Shown piece after piece: positions 36,161 through 45,392 of a stretch of 64,000 nucleotides of DNA (positions are counted from its first letter, which is position 1; every line of letters begins with the position of its first letter). The notes below the pieces were generated by a model, which made no database searches, was not told the origin of the DNA, and saw nothing but the letters and a program-made list of their open reading frames with translations. Source of the DNA: an uncultured Pelagibacteraceae bacterium (lineage in GTDB: Bacteria > Pseudomonadota > Alphaproteobacteria > Pelagibacterales > Pelagibacteraceae); the NCBI GenBank assembly GCA_902596745.1, contig CACJUZ010000003.1, forward strand, positions 36,292 through 100,291, read 5' to 3'. The position numbers and the translations under genes are program-made.

Positions 36161-36877
36161 TTATGTTAAAAGATTTTTTTTTACTAAGTCTTCTAATATT
36201 TGTTTATCTCTAATTGTATCCATGCATTGCCAAAGACCGTAATGTCTGTAAGCTCCTAATTTATTTATTTTGCATACTTTTTCTAAAGGAGATCTCTCTA
36301 AAATTGTTTTAAAACCTTTTATATATTTTAAAAATTTTGGCTCCATTACAAAAAAACCACCATTTATCCAACCTTCATCTAAGCTGGATTTTTCTTTAAA
36401 ATATTTTACTTTTTTTCCAATTATTTTTATCCCGCCAAATCTTGCTGGGGGCCTTACTGCTGTAAGTGTAACAAAATTTTTATTTTTAATATGAAATTTA
36501 AGAAGTTTATTTAAATTAACATTAGAAAGACCATCACCATAGGTGAGCATAAATCTCTCTTTGTTTAAGTATTTATTAAGCTTTTTTATCCTTCCTCCTG
36601 TCATAGAGTTTTTACCTGTATTTATTACTTGTATATTTAAATTAAGTAGTTTTTTTTTAAAAAAATTTTCTATTATTTTTGATTTATAACCACTAGCAAT
36701 TATAAAATTCTTAAAACCATTTTTTGCATAGTATTTGATTATTCGAGCTAAAATTGGAATTTTATTTATTTTAACCATAGGTTTTGGAATATTACTGGTA
36801 TACTCGGATAATCTTGAGCCTAATCCTCCGGCCAAAATAACTACTTTTATATTATTTTTGTTTAATTTTATTTTCAT
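36161..36877 (-). CDS. rfbF: Glucose-1-phosphate cytidylyltransferase
   Basis: RfbF makes CDP-glucose from CTP and glucose-1-P. The 238-residue protein has VVILAGGLGSRL, NIPKPMVKI, LTYGDGLSNVN, TAVRPPARFGGIKI, WINGGFFVMEPK and HYGLWQCMDTIRDK, which together are distinctive for RfbF over other sugar nucleotidyltransferases. The start lies 26 nt inside the end of rfbG. The pair supplies CDP-4-keto-6-deoxyglucose. Confidence 0.9.
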   Translation of the reverse strand: MKIKLNKNNIKVVILAGGLGSRLSEYTSNIPKPMVKINKIPILARIIKYYAKNGFKNFIIASGYKSKIIENFFKKKLLNLNIQVINTGKNSMTGGRIKKLNKYLNKERFMLTYGDGLSNVNLNKLLKFHIKNKNFVTLTAVRPPARFGGIKIIGKKVKYFKEKSSLDEGWINGGFFVMEPKFLKYIKGFKTILERSPLEKVCKINKLGAYRHYGLWQCMDTIRDKQILEDLVKKNLLT

Positions 36878-37925
36878 AATACTTTATTTGGCTTAAGCTA
36901 AGAATATTATTGTTATGATAAAATTCACTATACCAGTCTGAAACTAAACCAATCGTTTCTTTAAAAGATAAAACACATTTCCATTTAAGGAGAATATTTG
37001 ATTTATTTGAGTTAAGTTTAAGAAGTTTTGATTCATGATGTAAAGATTTTCGTGTTTTTTGAATTATCCATTTTATTTTTTTCCAATCTTTGCTCATAAG
37101 TTTTATAACTGAAAGCACTTTAAAATTATTATATTTACTAGGACCAAAGTTAAAAGCTTCTCCATGAAGTTTTTTATTTTTTGTAAGTTTATTTGCTAAA
37201 ATTAAGTAGCCATAAAGAGCCTCTAAAACATGTTGCCAAGGTCTAGTTGAATTCGGATTTCTTATTAAGACTTTTTTATTTTTTACACAAGATTTTATAC
37301 AATCCGGTATAAGTCTATTTTCTGACCAATCTCCTCCTCCAATAACATTACCTGCTCTTGCAATACCTATAAACTTATTATTATTTTTTTGTGAAAAAAA
37401 GGAGTTGATATAAGATTGAATTACGATTTCTGCTGCAGCTTTTGATGCGCTATAAGGATCTGTACCACCAAGTAAGTCATTTTCTAAATAACCTCTTTTA
37501 AGTTCAAAATTTTTATAAACTTTATCGCTTGTTATTAATATTACCGTACATTTTTTTTTAAGTAATTTTAAACTTTCAAGAATATTTAATGTTCCTATAG
37601 TATTTGACATATAAGTTTCTTTTGATTTTGAAAAAGACTTTTTTACTAAAGCCTGCGCGGCAAGATGGAAAACAAAGTCAGGTTTTTCATTTAAAATTAT
37701 CTTTTTTAAATTATTATAATTCGATAAGTCTAATCTTTTATCATTAATTTTTTTTTTTATATTAAGTAACTTATAATGAGAAGGAGAAGTAGCTATTTCA
37801 TTTGAAATACCAGTGACTTTCGCTCCCAAAGATAATAACCACAAAGTTAACCAAGATCCTTTGAAACCTGTGTGGCCAGTTATGATTACTTTTTTTTTAT
37901 TAAATGTTTTTTTTAAATTTTTCAC
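36852..37925 (-). CDS. rfbG: CDP-glucose 4,6-dehydratase
   Basis: The 357-residue extended SDR starts with KKVIITGHTGFKGSWLTLWLL, the RfbG hallmark. LITSDKVYKN and PYSASKAAAE (YxxxK) follow, then RAGNVIGGGDWSENRLIPD and STRPWQHVLEALYGYL. It makes CDP-4-keto-6-deoxy-D-glucose, precursor of 3,6-dideoxyhexoses and some branched sugars. No RfbH-type dehydrase is in the window, so the end product is uncertain. It lies 6 nt after the 2OG oxygenase. Confidence 0.92.
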   Translation of the reverse strand: MKNLKKTFNKKKVIITGHTGFKGSWLTLWLLSLGAKVTGISNEIATSPSHYKLLNIKKKINDKRLDLSNYNNLKKIILNEKPDFVFHLAAQALVKKSFSKSKETYMSNTIGTLNILESLKLLKKKCTVILITSDKVYKNFELKRGYLENDLLGGTDPYSASKAAAEIVIQSYINSFFSQKNNNKFIGIARAGNVIGGGDWSENRLIPDCIKSCVKNKKVLIRNPNSTRPWQHVLEALYGYLILANKLTKNKKLHGEAFNFGPSKYNNFKVLSVIKLMSKDWKKIKWIIQKTRKSLHHESKLLKLNSNKSNILLKWKCVLSFKETIGLVSDWYSEFYHNNNILSLSQIKYYENKIKQK

Positions 37926-37931
37926 TTTTTT

Positions 37932-38558
37932 TTAAATTGTAAATTTAAAAAATCTGTAAAGATAGGGATTAATTTTATATCTAAGATTTCCTAACAAATA
38001 GTTTTTATTTTCAGCCTTATAAACTCCTTTGATGTCGTTGGTCATTAAATTATAAACTAAAGCTAATCTATTAGATTTACCGTCTCCCTCGTAAGAGTGC
38101 CATGTAGATCTTTCAGCTCTAGAAAAAAAAACAGCTCTATTAATCTTCCATTCAACAATTTTTTTTCCATCACCTTTTTTATTTTTATAAAAAATTGTTC
38201 CAGAATTTTGTTCAGGCCTTAAATATATTACTCCGCTTAAAAGCTTATTTGGTGTATCGTCATGGATTGGAAATTTATAGTTAGCGCCAGTCTCTATTAT
38301 ATGAAATTCAGAATAGTCATACAATTTAACTTTTAATGGATTAATTTCTTTAAGAATTTTAATTGCAAAATTATGATATGTGGAATTTATATCTTTTAAA
38401 CGTTTATTATCGATACATTCTACGTTAATATTTTCAAACTTGTCGATAGAATTATGATAAATTTTTAAAGAATTGTCAGCTACTCTGTGAAGTTTTAAAT
38501 TAGATAAATAATTCAAATCACTTTCGTTTAAAAAATTATCAATTATTTTTAAATTCAT
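37932..38558 (-). CDS. 2OG-Fe(II) oxygenase family protein
   Basis: The 208-residue protein carries FPIHDDTPNKLLSGVIYLRPEQNSGT with the HxD iron ligands, and a distal STWHSYEGDGKSNRLALVYNL with the third histidine and the 2-oxoglutarate-binding arginine. This is a complete prolyl-hydroxylase-like double-stranded beta-helix. It is coupled to fkbM by a 4-nt overlap, so it may hydroxylate a sugar or its substituent. The substrate is unknown. Confidence 0.8.
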   Translation of the reverse strand: MNLKIIDNFLNESDLNYLSNLKLHRVADNSLKIYHNSIDKFENINVECIDNKRLKDINSTYHNFAIKILKEINPLKVKLYDYSEFHIIETGANYKFPIHDDTPNKLLSGVIYLRPEQNSGTIFYKNKKGDGKKIVEWKINRAVFFSRAERSTWHSYEGDGKSNRLALVYNLMTNDIKGVYKAENKNYLLGNLRYKINPYLYRFFKFTI

Positions 38559-39418
38559 ATTTTTTTTTCAAAAATATAATTATACACCGATGAGAATTTT
38601 TTATTACTGTCATACATCTTTGCGTGTTTTTTATATTTTAGTTTAAAATCAAATTTATTCATTATTGATATAACTTCATTATATTGTTCTAAGTAGTTTT
38701 CATTAAGTTCTATTAATATACTCTTAATTTTATCGCTGGACAATAATTTGTCAGCACCTTTTAAAATTTTATGCTCTAATCCATCTACATCTATTTTTAA
38801 ATAGTTTGGAACTTCTAAAATATTATTATCAATTAAAAAATTTATTGTAGTGCCTAATATTGAGTATTTTTGTTTTTCACTGAATTTTTCTCCTTTATAA
38901 TCAGTAAGCGCACCAAAAGAATTCATTGACCATCCCTCTATAAATTCTGGTTCATACATATTGAGGTTTATATTGGTTTGATCATTTAAGGGTAGTTGGT
39001 TAATTTTAATTTTTTCGCTGAGATTATTGATCGATATATTTCTACTTAAAACTCGAAGATTGCTTGTTGAAGGTTCAAAACTAACGATTTTTATATTTTC
39101 AAATTTCCTGGCTGCATATAAAGAATAAAGACCAATATTTGCTCCAACATCCCAAAAAATAGGCTTTTGGGTATTAAATTCATCAATCCATTCTATTGTT
39201 TCTGGTTCTTTTGAATATAGGGTGTCTACTCTATATTTGACTGTGCTATTGGGAATAAAAAATTCAGTTTTTTTATTGTTAATAAATTTAGAAATATAAA
39301 AATCTTTATTAAAAAAATCATTAAAATGAATAAGGAAACTTTTATTGAATGTAGTTAGCAAGATTTTATCAAAAAATCTTAAGAATTTATAAATTAAAAA
39401 AGATATTTTTAAAGTCAT
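38555..39418 (-). CDS. FkbM family methyltransferase
   Basis: The 287-residue protein has the SAM-binding motif IFWDVGANIGLYSLYAARKF, followed by VSFEPSTSNLRVLSRNI and YLKIDVDGLEHKILKGADKLL, typical of FkbM-type O-methyltransferases. About 85 residues precede the core. It would methylate a sugar hydroxyl. It overlaps both neighbours by 4 nt in the minus operon. Confidence 0.87.
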   Translation of the reverse strand: MTLKISFLIYKFLRFFDKILLTTFNKSFLIHFNDFFNKDFYISKFINNKKTEFFIPNSTVKYRVDTLYSKEPETIEWIDEFNTQKPIFWDVGANIGLYSLYAARKFENIKIVSFEPSTSNLRVLSRNISINNLSEKIKINQLPLNDQTNINLNMYEPEFIEGWSMNSFGALTDYKGEKFSEKQKYSILGTTINFLIDNNILEVPNYLKIDVDGLEHKILKGADKLLSSDKIKSILIELNENYLEQYNEVISIMNKFDFKLKYKKHAKMYDSNKKFSSVYNYIFEKKI

Positions 39419-40524
39419 TTTAAGATTATTTTTTTTATCGTTTGTTTTATTCTATTTTTATTTTTCATTTCTATAATTTGAGATTTTCCAATTTTAATTA
39501 GTTTTATTATTCTTGGATTGTTACTAATTTTTTTTTTATCTAAAAAAATATTTTTATAAATATTTTTTTCCAATCTTTCTTTGTATCCACTTTTTTTAAA
39601 ATTACGTAAACTTGTTGGCAAATTATAATGGACTAATAACCGCTCTAACAATCTAAACAAATTATTTTTTCCATGGCAGTAATATATTTCACATAACATT
39701 CCTATACCCACTGCCTCTCCATGTCTTATAACATCAGATTTTTTTGATTTTAAAGACATTTCAATGGCATGTGCAAATGTATGTCCAAAATTTAATCTGA
39801 GTCTTTTATTCTCTTCATAAATATCATCTTTAAAAAATTTTATTTTAGTTAGTAAAGTCAATTTAATCAAATTAGATAGATATCTGTAGTTTCTTTTTAA
39901 ATAATTTTTTTTATTAAATTCGAGTAATTTTAATATTTTTGAGTTATTTATTAGTCCAGATTTTATAATTTCTGGAATGCCGGCTAAAAACTCTCGGGTA
40001 GGAATTAGTTCTAATACATTTTTTGATATAAATACGTTCTGGGCATGATAATAATTTCCAACAGAATTAATAATATTATTATAATTAATTCCTGTTTTTC
40101 CACCTAAACAACTATCAACTATTGCCGTCATCGTAGTAGGAATATGAAAGTAAATCATTCCTCTTAAATAAAGTGATGCAGCCAGTGCAGATACATCTCC
40201 TACCACACCTCCTCCACATGATAATAAAACAGATTTTTTTGAAAATTTTTTTTTTATTAACTCATCCAAAATTTTGAATAAAAAGCTTTTATTTTTATTA
40301 ATTTTAGAACCATCAACTCTAAGAAGATTTACCTCTAAGCCTGTTTTTTTTAAATCTTTAAATAAATATTTTGTAAAGTTTTTATTTAAGTTTTTATCTA
40401 TAACCAATATCATTTTTTTGTCTGAATATAAATTTGATAAAGCCTTATAAATATCTGGACTTTCTTTGTTGTGACAAAAAGTTGCTTTATAGCTTTTTTT
40501 TTCAATCTTGTAGTTCAAAATCAT
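39415..40524 (-). CDS. 3-dehydroquinate synthase-like sugar-phosphate cyclase
   Basis: The 369-residue protein belongs to the sugar-phosphate cyclase superfamily. LLSCGGGVVGDVSALAASLYLRG and PTTMTAIVDSCLGGKTGIN bind NAD and substrate. The metal ligands are in PEIIKSGLI (Glu), NFGHTFAHAIE (His) and RHGEAVGIGM (His), and all are retained. Shikimate-pathway AroB is normally beside aroK in the core genome. This copy sits between KdsB-like and FkbM genes, suggesting a cyclitol precursor or a second DHQ synthase. Product cannot be assigned from sequence. Confidence 0.8.
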   Translation of the reverse strand: MILNYKIEKKSYKATFCHNKESPDIYKALSNLYSDKKMILVIDKNLNKNFTKYLFKDLKKTGLEVNLLRVDGSKINKNKSFLFKILDELIKKKFSKKSVLLSCGGGVVGDVSALAASLYLRGMIYFHIPTTMTAIVDSCLGGKTGINYNNIINSVGNYYHAQNVFISKNVLELIPTREFLAGIPEIIKSGLINNSKILKLLEFNKKNYLKRNYRYLSNLIKLTLLTKIKFFKDDIYEENKRLRLNFGHTFAHAIEMSLKSKKSDVIRHGEAVGIGMLCEIYYCHGKNNLFRLLERLLVHYNLPTSLRNFKKSGYKERLEKNIYKNIFLDKKKISNNPRIIKLIKIGKSQIIEMKNKNRIKQTIKKIILK

Positions 40525-40528
40525 TGGT

Positions 40529-41284
40529 TTATTTATTTTTATTGTAAAGTTTGTAAAGTCTATCCCTCTTCATTTTTTTTCTTGCTAAAATTAAATTTTT
40601 TGGGACATCTATTGAAAAGCTGTCTCCTTTTAAAGAAAATGTTTTAATTTTTAATCCTGTATCAATAGCTCTTAGAAGCTCAATATCTTCTAACTGTTCT
40701 AGTTTGCTTTTTTTGCAATCAGCAAAACTTTTTAACGCTGATGGTTTAAAAGAGATAACTGAAAGATGCTTATAAATTTTATCGGTAGTACTGATAAAAT
40801 GGTAAGGTGTATTAGATCTTGTTAAATATAATACCTCCCTTTTCTTATTAAATATTATTCTCACAATATGTGGGTCTGTTGTAAATTTTGTTGGCAAATT
40901 AGGAAGTATAATGTCAAAATTTTTATTCTTTCTGTGATGTTTTACTACTTGATTAATATTAAATGGATCAATGAGAGGTTCATCTCCTTGTATATCAACT
41001 ACTTGATCAAATTTATTTTTTAATTTTTTATAGGCCTCAAATATTCTATCACCGCCCTGTTTATGTTTTGTGGATGTTAAAATAACTTTAGCATTATATT
41101 TTTTAGCAACTTGATATACCTCTTTAGTATCACAACAAATAAACACATCATCCAAACTTTTCGCCATTTTTGTTCTTCTGTAGGTATGAATAATTAAGGG
41201 TAAATCTCCAATCATTTTTAATGATTTGCCCGGAAGCCTTCTCGAATTAAATCTTGTAGGTATGAGACCAACAGCTTTACGCAT
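40529..41284 (-). CDS. CMP-KDO synthetase-like cytidylyltransferase (KdsB family)
   Basis: The 251-residue protein shows IPTRFNSRRLPGKSL, VFICCDTKEV, VDIQGDEPLIDPFNI and a C-terminal FSIDVPKNL. This is the KdsB pattern, with the normal 'GTDR' changed to GGDR. It would activate a 3-deoxy-2-ketoacid sugar as its CMP derivative. A separate core kdsB may exist elsewhere. Its partners here are an SDR (8-nt overlap) and the cyclase-like gene (4 nt away), so the substrate could be KDO, 8-amino-KDO or something new. Confidence 0.8.
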   Translation of the reverse strand: MRKAVGLIPTRFNSRRLPGKSLKMIGDLPLIIHTYRRTKMAKSLDDVFICCDTKEVYQVAKKYNAKVILTSTKHKQGGDRIFEAYKKLKNKFDQVVDIQGDEPLIDPFNINQVVKHHRKNKNFDIILPNLPTKFTTDPHIVRIIFNKKREVLYLTRSNTPYHFISTTDKIYKHLSVISFKPSALKSFADCKKSKLEQLEDIELLRAIDTGLKIKTFSLKGDSFSIDVPKNLILARKKMKRDRLYKLYNKNK

Positions 41285-42020
41285 TTAGCCAACCCCCATC
41301 TATTGAAATATTTGCTCCATTTATATACTTGCTTTTATCCGATAAAATAAAGGCTATTAGATTTGCTACTTCATCAGGTTCCCCCCATCTTTTCATAGGT
41401 ATTCTTGATAGTGTCCAGTTATATAGAGTTTTTTTATTTTTTTTAAATTTGTTAAAATAAGAGGTTTTTATAAAACCAGGAATTATTGTATTTGCTCTAA
41501 TCCCATACTTGCTCATTTCAGCAGCAAAAGACTTAGTTAAAGATGAAAGAGCTCCCTTGCTTGAAGCATAACCAGAAAGTTCGTCAAAACCATTCTCTCC
41601 TACTATTGAACCAACATTTATAATTGAACCTTTAATTTTATATTTAATATTATATTTAGCAAACTCTTGCATTAAATTAAAAATACTAAAATAATTAGTA
41701 TCAAAAACTTTTTTCAATTCCTTTTTTTTTATTTCTAAGAATTTTTTTCTAAATCTAACTCCTGCATTATTGACCAAGCAATTTATAAATCTTTTTTCTT
41801 TTTTTGAGTCTAAAAATATCTTTTTTATCAGATCTAAGTTATTAACATCTCCGTTATAAATTTTTATATTATGAAGATTTTTAAATTTTTTATTATCTTT
41901 CTTATCTTTAATTATTACTACTAAATATGCTCCGTAGTAATTTAATTTACGTACACAGCTTTCACCGATACCTTTTCCGCCACCAGTTACTAAAATTATT
42001 TTATTTTTTAAATCATTCAT
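41277..42020 (-). CDS. Short-chain dehydrogenase/reductase
   Basis: The 247-residue classical SDR has TGGGKGIGESCV, NNAGVRF, the catalytic serine in NVGSIVGENG and YASSKGAL (YxxxK), and ends ISIDGGWLNA. It resembles 3-oxoacyl-ACP reductases in outline, but its operon context (HisC-like aminotransferase, cyclase, KdsB-like) points to reduction or oxidation of a sugar or cyclitol. It overlaps both neighbouring genes by 4-8 nt. Confidence 0.85.
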   Translation of the reverse strand: MNDLKNKIILVTGGGKGIGESCVRKLNYYGAYLVVIIKDKKDNKKFKNLHNIKIYNGDVNNLDLIKKIFLDSKKEKRFINCLVNNAGVRFRKKFLEIKKKELKKVFDTNYFSIFNLMQEFAKYNIKYKIKGSIINVGSIVGENGFDELSGYASSKGALSSLTKSFAAEMSKYGIRANTIIPGFIKTSYFNKFKKNKKTLYNWTLSRIPMKRWGEPDEVANLIAFILSDKSKYINGANISIDGGWLNA

Positions 42021-43369
42021 TTTAAAAACTTATTGAAATACTTATTAAACTTATTGGGTTCATTATTGACTAAAAATGTTTTGTTTGCTTTTAAAAGATT
42101 ATATTCAAAAATATTTTTACCAATTTTTTTAACTTTTAAATTCGGCCAAAATTTATTTGAAAAAACATCTAAAGCAGGATTTTGCGGAAAATGAATTATA
42201 GTTGTACCTTCTTCTAAAGCTTGTACGCAAACACCTGTTGCTGATCCAAAAAAAAGAGAGAGATTTTTAGATTTTCTATTTGTACCTCGATTTTTGTAAT
42301 AACTTAAAATTGAACCTATCTTTTTTTTAAATCTCAAATGTTTAGATGAATATTTATTAAGAGGATGAATACGAACTGATAACTTTTTAAAATTAAAATT
42401 TTTTTTATAAGAGATATATGACTCGAACATTTGTATATACTCATTAAATTTTTCAAGGTTATACGGTACAAAGATAAAACCACTTAATGTTTTATTTTTA
42501 TTTTTTTTAAATCTTAATGATGGAACTATTGATATTTTTTTCTTCTTCCAACCAAAATACTTTTTTAAGACTCTTTTTTGATCGGTACTTGAGACAATAA
42601 GGTTATCTAAATTTTGGTTTTTGTATATTAAATCGGTCTGAACAGGCCACGGAGCACAATGTAGATAACCAAAAGTATTAATTTTTTTGTTAATTTTTTT
42701 TGCTTGAGTAAGTATATTGTTTTGAAATGGCACCCCTTCATAATTGAGTAAAATATTTTTTGCTTTAGTTTTAGTTTGTATTTTTTTAAAAAATTCAGTT
42801 ACTTTGATAGCGTAGTGATATTCTCTCCAACAATAATGTTGAATTTTTTTTAATGAAAAATATTTATTTGTTACCAAGTTAAATAAATATTTAATAAGAT
42901 AGTAAAAACTAAAACTATTTTTTTTCCTCTTAGCAACTATAGCTATACTCTTATTAATTCTTTTCGGGATAAAATTATCTAACGAAATCAAAAACCAAAA
43001 TATTTTTTTATTATTAGTACCTATATTAAAATAATTGTCGTAAAAATTTCCGTTTTTATCAAAATTTAAACTCGAGGCATAAGAGACAATAATAGTTGAT
43101 TTGTTATTTGTTAAAAAATTTTTTTCATGGTGAAGGTCTAAGTCAAAATCTCTTGAAATTGATAAAACATTTTTAATTGAAAAAAAATATTTTTTAAACT
43201 CACTTTTTTTAATTATATCAAGAACTTTGTATCTACCTGGAGAATTAGCCCATATTGTAAAAAAACATAAAGGACTTAAACAAATATCGATATTATCCTT
43301 TTCTTGTTTTTTTAAAAAACTTTTACAAGAATTAATTAACTCTAGTTGAAATTTAGATATTTCTTTCAT
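42017..43369 (-). CDS. Uncharacterised GT-B-like surface glycan protein
   Basis: I do not recognise a specific family for this 450-residue protein. It has no membrane segment or signal peptide. The C-terminal half looks like a GT-B nucleotide-sugar domain: NTFGYLHCAPWPVQTDL, VSSTDQKRVLKKYFGW, KLSVRIHPLN and LFFGSATGVCVQALEEGTTIIHFP. The last resembles the 'S.tg...eAl..g.pvi.' step common in glycosyltransferases and capsule polymerases. It overlaps the SDR by 4 nt and the aminotransferase by 17 nt. A transferase role is inferred. Confidence 0.5.
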   Translation of the reverse strand: MKEISKFQLELINSCKSFLKKQEKDNIDICLSPLCFFTIWANSPGRYKVLDIIKKSEFKKYFFSIKNVLSISRDFDLDLHHEKNFLTNNKSTIIVSYASSLNFDKNGNFYDNYFNIGTNNKKIFWFLISLDNFIPKRINKSIAIVAKRKKNSFSFYYLIKYLFNLVTNKYFSLKKIQHYCWREYHYAIKVTEFFKKIQTKTKAKNILLNYEGVPFQNNILTQAKKINKKINTFGYLHCAPWPVQTDLIYKNQNLDNLIVSSTDQKRVLKKYFGWKKKKISIVPSLRFKKNKNKTLSGFIFVPYNLEKFNEYIQMFESYISYKKNFNFKKLSVRIHPLNKYSSKHLRFKKKIGSILSYYKNRGTNRKSKNLSLFFGSATGVCVQALEEGTTIIHFPQNPALDVFSNKFWPNLKVKKIGKNIFEYNLLKANKTFLVNNEPNKFNKYFNKFLK

Positions 43370-44414
43370 TTAATTTTCCAATAATATTAATAATCTTTTT
43401 ACTCTGTAGTTTTGAACCCAGGCTAAATCTTGCATAACTCTCTAAACCTTTAACCCCTGGCCCTTTTCTAAATAAAATACCTTTTTTTTTAAAAAAAAAT
43501 TCTTTTTTCTTTATATTTTTACCTAATTCGATATGAAAAAAATTTGCATGCGTGTCAATAAAATTTATTCCCATTTTTGTCAGTTGCGACTTAAGAAAGT
43601 TTTTTGAGTTGTTGATTTCAGAAATATGTTTTCTTACAATTTTATAATTTTCTAATAAATATTTAATTGCTACACATGAAAAATTATTAATTTCATACAT
43701 AGGTCTAAATTTGTTTAATAGCTTAGAAATTTTAGTTCCTGATATTGCGTAACCAGCCCTTAAACCAGCAATACCGAATGATTTTGAAAAAGTTCTTGTT
43801 ATTACAAGATTTTCATACTTTTTTAAATAACTTACATAACTTTTTTTGTAGAAACCTTCATATGCCTCATCTATGACAATTGGGACTCTATATTTTTTTG
43901 ATTTATTTAAAATTTTTTTCATTTGTTTTGTCTCTATTATTGTACCTGTTGGGCTGTTTGGATTCGCAATAATTATTAAAGATATTTTTTTTGATATAGA
44001 TTTTAAAAGTTTGTCATAATTTAATTCTAGTTTTTTATTGTATTTAATTTCTATTTTTTTCAAATTATATAAATCACAATATACGTTGACCATACCAAAA
44101 GTTGGTTGAAGAATTATGACTTTATCTCGAGGCATAGTAAATAGCTCGAAACAAGATTTTAGTGATAAATCTGATCCATTAGAAAGATAAATCATATTCT
44201 CTGACACTTTGTTTTTTTTTGCAATAATTTTTTTTATTTCGGAAACGTTTGGATAAGAAGTTAAATTAAACGTGTTAACTTTTTTTTTTAGATAAACTAA
44301 AAAACTTTTTTCAAATTCGATTACTCTCTCGTTTTTATCTAATCTTAGAAATTTTGATCGATCTAAAGTATCGTGTGGAAAACGATTAACTTTATTTAAC
44401 CATATTTTTTTCAT
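43353..44414 (-). CDS. Class I/II aminotransferase, HisC-like
   Basis: The 353-residue PLP enzyme resembles histidinol-phosphate aminotransferases. LSNGSDLSLKSCFE, IIANPNSPTGT, IVIDEAYEGFY with the PLP-binding aspartate, and TRTFSKSFGIAGLRAGY with the PLP lysine are all intact. HisC-like enzymes in glycan or phosphonate operons often have other substrates. Here it overlaps the radical SAM gene by 23 nt and a GT-B-like gene by 17 nt, so its amine product is probably for the glycan. A true HisC role is not excluded. Confidence 0.78.
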   Translation of the reverse strand: MKKIWLNKVNRFPHDTLDRSKFLRLDKNERVIEFEKSFLVYLKKKVNTFNLTSYPNVSEIKKIIAKKNKVSENMIYLSNGSDLSLKSCFELFTMPRDKVIILQPTFGMVNVYCDLYNLKKIEIKYNKKLELNYDKLLKSISKKISLIIIANPNSPTGTIIETKQMKKILNKSKKYRVPIVIDEAYEGFYKKSYVSYLKKYENLVITRTFSKSFGIAGLRAGYAISGTKISKLLNKFRPMYEINNFSCVAIKYLLENYKIVRKHISEINNSKNFLKSQLTKMGINFIDTHANFFHIELGKNIKKKEFFFKKKGILFRKGPGVKGLESYARFSLGSKLQSKKIINIIGKLNERNI

Positions 44415-45297
44415 TTATCTTAAGCCATTCTTTTGCGTGTTTTTTTCCAATAAGTTCACCAGAAACATCACACTTATTGCAAGGTTGAAAATTTCTATCT
44501 GCATTTAATAATTTATTTCTAGCAAATCTATATTTCTTATCTAGCCAAATATCTAAAATTTTTTTTTCTTTAACATTTCCTATGACATATTTTTTCGCCC
44601 AATCATGTGAACACATCTGAACATCGCCATTATAGTCAATAAAAAAAGTGTAAGCAGGATAATTACATATAGCATTTAGAGATTTTTTTAATGCAGGTAT
44701 TTTATATTCTGCATTTGTCAAGGTTCCACTTCTGTTACTTATATTTAAACCAAAATTTTTTTCTTCGGGCATATACCTATTCCTAATAACATATTGGTCT
44801 TTTCTTAAATTTGCTTTTTCACACAATTTATGAAAATTTTCCTCTTCTTTCGGACCATCGTATACGCTTATTAACAAAGTAGATAAACCTGATTTAAAGA
44901 GTTTTTTTAATCTTTCTAAATTTAAAACATCTCCATTAGTAATTATTTCAATTTGTGCATTTGGTAAAAATTTTCTTGCTTCTGAAATACTAGAATAAAT
45001 TTTTTTATCTAATAAAGGCTCCACATATCCAGAATATATTATCATTCCTTTATAATTCAATTCTGCAAGCTCAGAGAATATTTTAGTATGTAGATCAGTT
45101 GCAATAAACTCGTTTATATCTAAATAATCTGGATCACTTCTTGGACAAAAAGAACACTTTCGATTACACATGCCGGAATTACTTATCTCTACTACAGACA
45201 TTAAAGGTATCTTGCTACCTTCAATTAATTGAAGGCTATCTTCAGTAATCTTATTTTTTCTAGGTATATTCTTATCAATTAATAAATTTTCTTGCAT
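44392..45297 (-). CDS. Radical SAM protein with SPASM-like C-terminus
   Basis: The motif CNRKCSFC (CxxxCxxC) near the N-terminus binds the radical SAM [4Fe-4S] cluster, after VVEISNSGM. The C-terminal part holds AICNYPAYTFFIDYNGDVQMCSHDW and PCNKCDVSG, a SPASM/Twitch-type arrangement for an auxiliary cluster. The track start at 45324 is TTG. The ATG at 45297 (MQENLLIDKN, 301 residues) is preferred because the extra nine residues are unsupported. It is the first gene of the 12-gene minus operon. Its reaction is unknown, though related proteins act in sugar and peptide modification. Confidence 0.8.
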   Translation of the reverse strand: MQENLLIDKNIPRKNKITEDSLQLIEGSKIPLMSVVEISNSGMCNRKCSFCPRSDPDYLDINEFIATDLHTKIFSELAELNYKGMIIYSGYVEPLLDKKIYSSISEARKFLPNAQIEIITNGDVLNLERLKKLFKSGLSTLLISVYDGPKEEENFHKLCEKANLRKDQYVIRNRYMPEEKNFGLNISNRSGTLTNAEYKIPALKKSLNAICNYPAYTFFIDYNGDVQMCSHDWAKKYVIGNVKEKKILDIWLDKKYRFARNKLLNADRNFQPCNKCDVSGELIGKKHAKEWLKINEKNMVK

Positions 45298-45392
45298 TAT
45301 TATATGGTTGGTTATAACGTTCAAATATTGAACAGTAAAGTATTATTTGTCTAATTATTACGCAAATACGCTTATTAAATGGAGATTTTATA

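Noticed and set aside
45298-45392. Divergent promoters between the two large island operons
   Set aside because: Partial hexamers such as TATTAT at 45341 exist, but none has a convincing partner at the right distance; the region must hold promoters, though I cannot place them.
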